Made by a program: the position numbers and the translations under genes
Shown: positions 1 to 8,254 of the stretch, one piece after another
How positions within the stretch are numbered: position 1 is the first letter of the stretch
Layout: each line of letters opens with the position of its first letter
Source of the DNA: JAJVID01 sp035275345
Lineage (GTDB): Bacteria; Acidobacteriota; Blastocatellia; RBC074
Reading direction: 5' to 3'
DNA: 10,131 nucleotides
Assembly (NCBI GenBank): GCA_035275345.1
Contig: DATEMY010000181.1
Location: forward strand, 1 to 10,131
Notes under the pieces: generated by a model
Told to the model about the DNA's origin: nothing
Seen by the model: the letters and a program-made list of their open reading frames with translations, nothing else
Database searches by the model: none

Positions 1-302
1 GGAATTATCAAAGCGTCGCTGACGCGAGCGGCAATGCGATTCCGGTCAGCGTCGGCTCCCCGGGAAAACCCAACTTTCTGATTCTTTTCGGAACCGGACT
101 GAGAACCCAGGGGCCGGTTCAGGCGCGCATCAACGGACGTAATTGCGTCGTCACGTATGCGGGGGCGCATCCACAATTGGCGGGGGTGGATCAGGTCAAC
201 GTACAGATGGACGAGTCATTGCGCGGCGCCGGGTCTGTTCAAGTGACCGTGTTAGTGGGTGGATTCGTCGCCAACTTCACGCGGGTCAATATCGGGAATT
301 GA
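1..302 (+). CDS. C-terminal part of a TIGR03437-type (Solibacter C-terminal) secreted protein, 5' end outside window
   Basis: The reading frame is open from position 3 and ends at a TGA at 300-302, giving 99 codons. Visible features are a LILFGTGLR stretch, an RINGRNCVVTYAGAHPQLAG segment, a VDQVNVQMDESLRGAGSVQV segment and a final VGGFVANFTRVNIGN. This order (LFGTGLR, then Y-AGA-P-L-G, then DQVNV-(L/M)-ESL-G-G, then a terminal beta-strand) is the pattern I know from the TIGR03437 C-terminal domain, which is abundant in Solibacter and other Acidobacteriota and sits at the end of large exported proteins such as repeat proteins and peptidases. The domain is probably a small extracellular beta-sandwich; its function is not established. 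What the missing N-terminal part does cannot be told from this window. A weak 6-bp dyad (TTGCCC 316-321, GGGCAA 337-342) follows the stop and could be a poor terminator. Confidence 0.8.
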   Translation, partial: NYQSVADASGNAIPVSVGSPGKPNFLILFGTGLRTQGPVQARINGRNCVVTYAGAHPQLAGVDQVNVQMDESLRGAGSVQVTVLVGGFVANFTRVNIGN

Positions 303-631
303 GAGCGTCTTGAATTTGCCCGACCTCACTCAATTAGGGCAATAAAGGGGGCGCGGAATAGTTTGAAAATTGGAGCTGCAGATTATCAAGCTGTGACGCC
401 GATTTTCGGAGCGATGGAATATTTTCGGCGAGATTTACAGAGAGGCTGTGAAAGCCAAAATACCTCATCCCATCATAATACTCTGTCAATCGCGTTCGGA
501 GAGCTTCTGTTCGATCCATGGACGCCGGAGGCGACTTCGGGTTATTCCGCGCCCCTGCGGGAAATCGTGGGCAGTGGGCAGTGTTGATCTCTTCACTACC
601 CACTGCGCACTACCCACTGCCCACTCCTGTA
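303..631. other. Intergenic region without a convincing gene
   Basis: This 329-base stretch lies between two convergent genes, the + strand TIGR03437 tail and the - strand kinase fusion. Short open frames on both strands have low-complexity or arginine-rich translations, no recognisable motif and no ribosome binding site. The only clear structure is the heptamer-based inverted repeat at 567-624. A short direct repeat ATTTTCGG occurs at 402-409 and 421-428, and a 5-bp dyad GCCGA (398-402) with TCGGC (425-429) brackets it. Both are weak and may be chance. Confidence 0.6.
567..624. repeat. Heptamer-based inverted and tandem repeat (GTGGGCA / TGCCCAC family)
   Basis: The left arm (567-583) is two copies of GTGGGCA plus GTG. 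After a 10-base loop (584-593), the right side (594-624) is four heptamers, CACTACC, CACTGCG, CACTACC, CACTGCC, plus CAC, which also reads as a 14-bp tandem repeat with one difference. The left arm pairs with 594-610 at 15 of 17 positions, or with 608-624 at 16 of 17. The block ends seven bases from the stop codon of the - strand kinase gene (632-634), so a transcript of that gene would fold it just after its stop. No U-run follows on either strand, so a classical terminator is not supported. It resembles dispersed intergenic repeats rather than coding sequence. The repeat itself is certain; the role is unknown. Confidence 0.8.
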
Positions 632-3352
<2,721 letters not shown>

Positions 3353-3455
3353 AAATGGCTTTCAGAACTTTTTCAAAAAAATTTCAATCGAGTCTCAAGA
3401 CCTTGGTCACGACTCTCCATTATTTTCCGCCACGCGTTGAAGGGGTGATTAGCAA

Positions 3456-3499
3456 TGACAACAAGACACCGCCATTGTAGCCGAAGAGTTGTCAATGGC
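3456..3499. promoter_or_regulatory. Two overlapping inverted repeats in the divergent intergenic region (candidate operator)
   Basis: TGACAAC (3456-3462) is the exact reverse complement of GTTGTCA (3488-3494), and GCCATTG (3471-3477) is the exact reverse complement of CAATGGC (3493-3499). The two 7-bp dyads interleave and share the GTTGTCAATGGC block. They sit about 105 bases upstream of the kinase-fusion ATG and about 145 bases upstream of the propeller-cytochrome ATG, a plausible place for a regulator acting on both divergent genes. The dyads are seen directly; the operator role is inference. PhoB-type winged helices more often bind direct repeats, so the kinase protein itself is not an obvious ligand. 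Confidence 0.3.
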
Positions 3500-3525
3500 A
3501 AATATTAAGTTCAAAGCTAATCGCC

Positions 3526-3623
3526 CCGGCGCCCCGCAACCCTCTGCGCCGGAGCGCGGCTGGCGCGCCCCTGAAATTAGCGACCCGATTTGAAAATGGG
3601 TCGGGCAGAACTCCTTCAGGAGT
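3526..3623. repeat. Cluster of hairpins before the propeller-cytochrome gene (possible intergenic repeat element)
   Basis: Three dyads follow each other within 100 bases. CCGGCGC (3526-3532) pairs with GCGCCGG (3546-3552), and competes with GCGCC (3546-3550) pairing with GGCGC (3562-3566). CGACCC (3581-3586) pairs with GGGTCG (3598-3603), with an AT-rich inner stem. ACTCCT (3610-3615) pairs with AGGAGT (3618-3623) around a 2-base loop. Such GC-rich hairpin trains in a non-coding spacer look like a dispersed repetitive element, but no second copy exists in this window to prove that. The last hairpin contains an AGGAG that could otherwise act as a ribosome site, although the one at 3637-3641 is nearer the start. 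The dyads are certain; the identity is not. Confidence 0.45.
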
Positions 3624-3643
3624 ATTGCTGAAAACCAGGAGAA

Positions 3644-5968
3644 ATGGATTTGAAACTGAAAATAGCCAAGATCTCACTTTTATCGCTCTTCGTTCTGGGC
3701 ATTTTGTTTTCCTGGCATATCGAAGACCGGAAACAGATTGCCTCCGCGCAAACAACGCCATCCGGCCCCACCTCGTCCAGCCCGATCGCCGTCACGCCAG
3801 ACAACAATTTCGTCTGGGTGGTTAATACCGACACCGACTCGGTTTCGGTAATTAACGTTCGAAACGACGCTAACCAGAAAATCGCCGAGATAGAAGTCGG
3901 CGACGAACCGAACAACCTGGCGATAACGCCCAACGGGCAGACCGTTTATGTCGCGAACACTATCAGCGGCACAGTGTCGGTCATCAGTACAGCAAACCGG
4001 CAGGTCGTCGGAACGATCCCGGTCGGCACGGAACCTTACGGAATCGCGCTCACCCCCAACGGCTCTAAGCTCTACGTTACTAACGCGCGATCCGATGACA
4101 TCTCGGTCATTTCCACCGCCACCAACACTGTTCTCCGGACGATCAGCCTTCAAGCCCCCATCCCCTGTCCCGGGTGTCCCCCCTGTCCAACCTGCCCGCT
4201 TTTCGAGCCGCGAGGCATCGCCATCACCAGCGACGGCGATGGAGTTGACAACGACGAGAAGGTTTACGTCACCCAGTTCAACGGGGTGGACCGTCCCGGC
4301 GTCCTGATCGGCGCCGATGATTACAAAGAAGGACGCGTCCTGGTCATCTCCTCCGCCACCGACAGCGTCGTCGATACAGTAGTCCTCGCGCCTATGGCCG
4401 ACACCGGCTTCAGGTCGAAAGGCTCGGCGCTGGCTTGTAAGATCAAGGGGGCCGCTGACCCGACCTGCGTCACGAACGCGCCTGATAACTCTTTCACCAC
4501 CGGAGCCTTCCCAAACTCGCTCAACGCGATCGCCATCAAGGGCAACCGCGCCTACTTGCCGAACAACGCCGCCTCGCCCGACGGGCCGTTTCGGTTCAAT
4601 GTTAATGTTCAGGCTTTCCTCAACGTGATCGACACCGTCAACGACGTCGAAGCCAGAGCAGGCAATCAACTACAATCCATAAACATGAATCGCGGCATCA
4701 ATTTCGAGCCGACGAGCGAGAGCAAGCTCTTCATCGGGATGCCCTGGCATATGGCCTTCGAACCGAACAGCAACGAAGGCTGGGTGGTGGCGATGGGCGC
4801 CAACCGGATCGTCAAGGTCGTGCTCGACGCGAACGGAACGCCGACGATCAACGCGCCGACTTCCGCAACCGATCCCGGCAATATCATCCGCATCAAGACG
4901 GGACAAAAGCCCGTCGGGATAGCGATCAATTCGACCGGCACGCGCGGGTTCGTCGCCAACGAGGTCTCGCGCGACGTGACTTGTGTCAACCTCGATAATA
5001 ATCAGGTCCTGGCCACAGTCAGCACGGCGGCGCTGCCGGCGCCGGGCACGCTCGATGCCAAGGTTCAATACGGTAAGGGAATCTTCTTCAGTTCGGCCGA
5101 GGTCAACCTCCCGACGCTCGGTCCAGTCATTCCGGCGAACCGCTTGTCGTCTGAAGGCTGGAGCGGTTGCGTGTCGTGCCACGCCTTCGGACTGACCGAT
5201 CAGGTGGTCTGGATCTTCGGGACGGGGCCACGGCGTTCGCTCCCGTTCAATGGCTCGTTCAATCCGCACAATCCGAATGACCAGAAGATGTTCAACTACT
5301 CGGCGGTCAACGACGAGATCCAGGACTTCGAGAATAACATCAGGGATACGCAAGGCGGCCTTGGGGTGATCAACGGAACACCGAACGCCGGTCTGGCGGC
5401 GCCGAACGGCGGGCGGAGCGTGGAACTGGATGCGCTCAAGGAGTTCATCGCGCGGGGAATTCGTTCGCCAATCTCGCCGCTGCGCAACGTCAATCCGTTC
5501 AGCCAGGACGCGCGCGATCTGGCGCTCGGCCGCCAGCTCTTTGTCCAGGCAGGATGTGTAACCTGTCACGGCGGCGGCGGCTGGTCCGTGGCCCGACGCG
5601 ATTACACTCCGCCGCCGATCGCCACCGACGTCGTCCGCGCGCAACTCTTACGAAAATTGCGGCCGGTGGGAACATTCAACCCGGCGAACCTGAATGAGAT
5701 TCGGCAAAACGGCGCCGCGCCGCTAGGGGCCGATGGTTTCGCTCCGCCGTCATTGCTCGGCTCATGGGCGTTGGGGCCCTTGTTCCACAACGGTTCGGTC
5801 CTCACGATTGACGACATACTCGACAATGTGACGCACCGCCGCGCCGGCAAATTCGTCCTCGATCCGGACCTTCTCAACGACGCCGACAACCGGCGCGCTT
5901 TGATCTTATTCCTGAAATCAATTGACGCGGCGACGCCGCCATTCACCAGCTTTTCGCCACTCCAGTGA
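3644..5968 (+). CDS. Exported YVTN-type beta-propeller fused to a diheme cytochrome c (MauG/CCP-like C-terminus)
   Basis: The product has 774 residues. An N-terminal hydrophobic stretch (about 10-24) after a Lys-rich start indicates export by a signal peptide or anchor. Residues 50-460 hold seven repeats of the YVTN pattern (strands near 56-72, 101-116, 143-158, 207-240, 302-332, 378-395 and 434-460; for example VYVANTISGTVSVIST), consistent with a seven-bladed propeller. The cytochrome part has two heme-binding motifs, CVSCH (509-513) and CVTCH (638-642). It also has a late FHNGSVLTIDDIL segment typical of diheme cytochrome c peroxidase/MauG-like proteins. A CPGCPPCPTCP insert (175-185) and an Asp-rich DGDGVDNDE loop (197-205) sit between blades. 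It probably works in the periplasm or on the surface in redox chemistry; the substrate is unknown. AGGAG at 3637-3641 lies only two bases from the ATG, but no better in-frame start was found. The gene stands alone. Confidence 0.92.
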   Translation: MDLKLKIAKISLLSLFVLGILFSWHIEDRKQIASAQTTPSGPTSSSPIAVTPDNNFVWVVNTDTDSVSVINVRNDANQKIAEIEVGDEPNNLAITPNGQTVYVANTISGTVSVISTANRQVVGTIPVGTEPYGIALTPNGSKLYVTNARSDDISVISTATNTVLRTISLQAPIPCPGCPPCPTCPLFEPRGIAITSDGDGVDNDEKVYVTQFNGVDRPGVLIGADDYKEGRVLVISSATDSVVDTVVLAPMADTGFRSKGSALACKIKGAADPTCVTNAPDNSFTTGAFPNSLNAIAIKGNRAYLPNNAASPDGPFRFNVNVQAFLNVIDTVNDVEARAGNQLQSINMNRGINFEPTSESKLFIGMPWHMAFEPNSNEGWVVAMGANRIVKVVLDANGTPTINAPTSATDPGNIIRIKTGQKPVGIAINSTGTRGFVANEVSRDVTCVNLDNNQVLATVSTAALPAPGTLDAKVQYGKGIFFSSAEVNLPTLGPVIPANRLSSEGWSGCVSCHAFGLTDQVVWIFGTGPRRSLPFNGSFNPHNPNDQKMFNYSAVNDEIQDFENNIRDTQGGLGVINGTPNAGLAAPNGGRSVELDALKEFIARGIRSPISPLRNVNPFSQDARDLALGRQLFVQAGCVTCHGGGGWSVARRDYTPPPIATDVVRAQLLRKLRPVGTFNPANLNEIRQNGAAPLGADGFAPPSLLGSWALGPLFHNGSVLTIDDILDNVTHRRAGKFVLDPDLLNDADNRRALILFLKSIDAATPPFTSFSPLQ

Positions 5969-6023
5969 GGAGCTGAGGCGTAACGATTTGGCGGGTAGTG
6001 AATGACCACCGCCCGCTCAAACG

Positions 6024-6061
6024 AAAGCCGGACTGTTCATCGCGCAGAGCAGTCCGGCTTT
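6024..6061. terminator. Strong dyad between convergent genes, likely bidirectional terminator
   Basis: AAAGCCGGACTG (6024-6035) is the exact reverse complement of CAGTCCGGCTTT (6050-6061). The stem extends inwards through one G-U pair to 15 bp around an 8-base loop (6039-6046). It lies between the stop of the propeller-cytochrome gene (5968) and the stop of the convergent M28 peptidase gene (6093). The flanking runs are short on both strands (CTTTCCC on +, CTTTCGTTTG on -), so the U-tract is weak, but stem strength and position fit a terminator serving both genes. Confidence 0.8.
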
Positions 6062-6092
6062 CCCGTATAACCCGTAATGAGAACGAATCAAA

Positions 6093-7949
6093 TTATTGCG
6101 CCTTTCCGAGCGACTTCAACCGCGCGTGTTCAAACTCATCGCCCTTGTTCCATTGCGGCGTTTCGGTCGCGTTGGCCACGCGCAATCCTATCCAGAAAGC
6201 CAGCCGCGCCTGTTGAACCATTCCGCCGAAGTTCCAGTTCGGGCTGTATTCGTCCGAGGGTTGGTGATAGCGATGCTGGTTATAGTCCTGAAACTGCTCT
6301 TCGCCCCATTTATCGTGATGGCCGACGTATTTCGTGCCCGGGTTCAGGCTGACGGCCGGGACGCCTGCTTTGGCGAAGGGGAAATGGTCGGAGCGGTAGA
6401 AAGAGCCTTGCTCGGGTCTGGCGTCGGGCGAAACCGTCAGGTTGTTCTCCTTAGCCACCTCTTCGATGAATTTGCCCAGCGTAGAACGGTCGGCCCCGAG
6501 AGGCGTGATGTCGGTCGTCGCGCCCAATGCGTTCATCGAATCGAGGTTGATGTTGGCCACGGTCTGCTGAAGAGGAACGAGCGGATGGCGAGCGTAATGT
6601 TCCGCGCCCAACAATCCCTGCTCTTCGGCCGTGGTGGCGATAAAGAGGATCGAGCGCTTCGGTTTGACAGCCAGCGAATGGAAGGCGCTCGCGATGGCGA
6701 TCATGCCTGCGATGCCCGTCGCGTTATCCACCGCGCCGTTGTAAATGTTGTCGCCCGGCTGGTCTGGTCTGATGCCAAGGTGATCCCAGTGCGCGGAATA
6801 GACCACGTATTCGTTCTTCAGCGTCGGATCGTTGCCGCGGTAAATGCCCACGACATTGGGCGAGGTCAACCGTTGCACCTGCGTTCGCAGCGTCATATCA
6901 ACCCTCGCGGTTAACGGCACGGGTTTGAAGCCGCGCGAGGCGGCCGATTGCCGCAACTGATCGAGGTTTCTTCCTCCCATCTGAGCGATCTTGCGGGCGG
7001 CGTCTTCCGTCACCCAGGATTTCAACTTCAAAGACGGCGCGTTCGCTTCGGAGACGAGACCGAAGCGTTCGCCGGTCCACGAATTGCGCACCACGTTCCA
7101 GCCGTAACCTGCCGAGTCATTGGTATGGATCAGAATCACTCCGGATGCGCCGCGCCGCGCCGCCTCTTCGAATTTGTAGGTCCAGCGGCCGTAATAGGTC
7201 AGCGCCTTGCCGCCGAAGAGATTCGGCTCAGCGGCGTTCGCAGGCGGATCGTTGACCATGATCATCAGAATTTTGCCGCGGACATCCAAACCTTTGTAAT
7301 CGTCCCAGTTGTTTTCGGGCGCATTGACCCCGTAACCGGCGAAGATGATGTCACTGTTGATCGGAATTTCGGTTTGCTCGAGTTCGGTTCCGCCGACGAA
7401 TTCATCACCGAATCTGAATTCGGCGTCTCCGGCCCCGCTTTTGACCACGAATCTGGTCGAGGGATCGGGCCTCGTCCCGATCATCTGAACCTGTTGGAAG
7501 TAGCCGCGGTCAGTGGCCGCCGGTTCGAGTCCGAGCGCTTCGAACTGCGCCGCGATGTATTTTGCCGCGAGCATTCCGCCGCGCGATCCAGGGCCACGCC
7601 CTTCGAGCAGGTCGTCGGCCAGGTATCTGACGTTCGCGCGCAGCTTGCTCTCTTCGATTTGGGAGGCGGCCAATTCGGCGTCGCTCGATTCGCTCAGCAG
7701 AGCGCGGTTCTCCGACATTATCTTGTCGAATGCCGGGCGAGGCGTCGCTGCCTGATCTCGACTCCCGCGGCGCGAACGACTGCTGCGACCTCGCCGGCTA
7801 TTGCCTGTGCGTTTACTCGCAGAACTCTTTTTCTTCGCGCTCGTTTTGCTCCGGCTTTGCATGGCCAATAGATCGGATTCAAACGGCCAGACCAGACCGA
7901 AACAGATCAGGAAGACGAATAAACGGATCAACGGACGATATTTTTTCAT
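6093..7949 (-). CDS. Exported M28-family zinc metallopeptidase (aminopeptidase-like) with PA-like insert
   Basis: The product has 618 residues. An N-terminal MKKYRPLIR followed by a hydrophobic core (about 9-21) is a signal peptide, probably cut near LAM-QS (30/31). No lipobox is seen. Residues 31-66 are an unusual Arg/Lys/Ser-rich linker. An N-terminal helical part (about 95-160) precedes a protease-associated (PA)-like insert (about 200-310). The M28 catalytic core follows with all expected residues: His387 and Asp389 in AHWDH, bridging Asp408 in GAVDNATG, catalytic Glu442 and zinc ligand Glu443 in TAEEQG, Asp470 in NINLD and His522 in SDHFPF. Family members remove N-terminal amino acids or cleave small peptides outside the cytoplasm; the exact substrate is not readable here. 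A GAGGGG ribosome site (7952-7957, - strand) lies two bases from the ATG. The gene is monocistronic, convergent with the cytochrome gene and divergent from glpD. Confidence 0.95.
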   Translation of the reverse strand: MKKYRPLIRLFVFLICFGLVWPFESDLLAMQSRSKTSAKKKSSASKRTGNSRRGRSSRSRRGSRDQAATPRPAFDKIMSENRALLSESSDAELAASQIEESKLRANVRYLADDLLEGRGPGSRGGMLAAKYIAAQFEALGLEPAATDRGYFQQVQMIGTRPDPSTRFVVKSGAGDAEFRFGDEFVGGTELEQTEIPINSDIIFAGYGVNAPENNWDDYKGLDVRGKILMIMVNDPPANAAEPNLFGGKALTYYGRWTYKFEEAARRGASGVILIHTNDSAGYGWNVVRNSWTGERFGLVSEANAPSLKLKSWVTEDAARKIAQMGGRNLDQLRQSAASRGFKPVPLTARVDMTLRTQVQRLTSPNVVGIYRGNDPTLKNEYVVYSAHWDHLGIRPDQPGDNIYNGAVDNATGIAGMIAIASAFHSLAVKPKRSILFIATTAEEQGLLGAEHYARHPLVPLQQTVANINLDSMNALGATTDITPLGADRSTLGKFIEEVAKENNLTVSPDARPEQGSFYRSDHFPFAKAGVPAVSLNPGTKYVGHHDKWGEEQFQDYNQHRYHQPSDEYSPNWNFGGMVQQARLAFWIGLRVANATETPQWNKGDEFEHARLKSLGKAQ

Positions 7950-7965
7950 AACCCCTCAAAGCGTA

Positions 7966-7995
7966 ATAATTCCAGCCATTTACAAAGACTGTAAA
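7966..7995 (-). promoter_or_regulatory. Candidate sigma-70-like promoter of the M28 peptidase, overlapping a TTTACA dyad
   Basis: Read on the - strand, TTTACA (7990-7995) and AATTAT (7966-7971) are separated by 18 bases and would start RNA near 7959, ten bases upstream of the ATG. The -35 matches consensus at five of six positions and the -10 at about four. The perfect dyad TTTACA-N5-TGTAAA (7979-7995) covers the -35, so a repressor site is possible. Promoter consensus in Acidobacteriota is poorly known to me, so this is tentative. Confidence 0.3.
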
Positions 7996-8181
7996 CGTAG
8001 CTGCCTTGGCGAGATACTCGCTCTGGCGCCTGCGAATGCGGCGATAATCTGGCCGGTATGGACACGAGATGATTGCATTTGTCTCTTTCGACGGAATCCG
8101 CTGGGCATTGTCTACCTGAGCGGGGCAATAAAATCAAGGCGTCGAAATATGACGGGGCGCGGTCCTTATCCTGTTCGCGCC

Positions 8182-8211
8182 CAAATTGCCCTCAATTGCG
8201 TACAATTTGAG
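8182..8211 (+). promoter_or_regulatory. Operator-like dyads and TACAAT -10 box upstream of glpD
   Basis: CAAATTG (8182-8188) is the exact reverse complement of CAATTTG (8203-8209). A second, nested near-palindrome runs 8191-8211: CTCA, ATTG, CGTA, CAAT, then TTGAG. A -10-like TACAAT (8201-8206) lies inside it, with no good -35, which would fit an activator- or repressor-dependent promoter. RNA would start near 8213. A copy of TTGCGTACA (8196-8204) recurs 45 bases downstream at 8241-8249. The sequence structure is certain; the regulatory role is inferred. Confidence 0.35.
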
Positions 8212-8254
8212 CATGGATTTTTAAATGTTCATCGGATATTTTGCGTACACTACT

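Larger units (their letters stand above)
7950..8254. other. Divergent intergenic region between M28 peptidase and glpD
   Basis: About 300 bases separate the two divergent starts. No RNA gene or credible small protein was recognised; the open frames here are unlike any family I know. The region holds a candidate promoter for the peptidase (7966-7995), a 7-bp GC-rich dyad GGGCGCG (8155-8161) with CGCGCCC (8176-8182), and the dyad and direct repeat upstream of glpD listed separately. Confidence 0.6.

Noticed and set aside
334..603. 89-codon - strand open frame after the kinase gene
   Set aside because: It starts inside the heptamer repeat, has no ribosome site and no family resemblance.
567..624. 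CRISPR-like array
   Set aside because: The units are 7 bp, contiguous and palindromic, with no spacers and no cas genes nearby.
3492..3761. 89-codon - strand open frame across the hairpin block
   Set aside because: It covers the structured spacer and the signal-peptide region of the real + strand gene; its translation reflects the hairpin repeats.
3680..5644. Two long - strand open frames (3680-4669 and 4670-5644)
   Set aside because: Both are antisense to the propeller-cytochrome and their Asp/Arg/Val-rich translations are typical of shadow frames.
6948..7871. 307-codon + strand open frame
   Set aside because: It is antisense to the M28 peptidase, which has its complete zinc-site set; no domain is visible in the shadow.
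7950..8224. Possible tRNA or small RNA gene between the peptidase and glpD
   Set aside because: No cloverleaf, T-loop (GGTTCRA-like) or consistent stem set was found; only short dyads are present.
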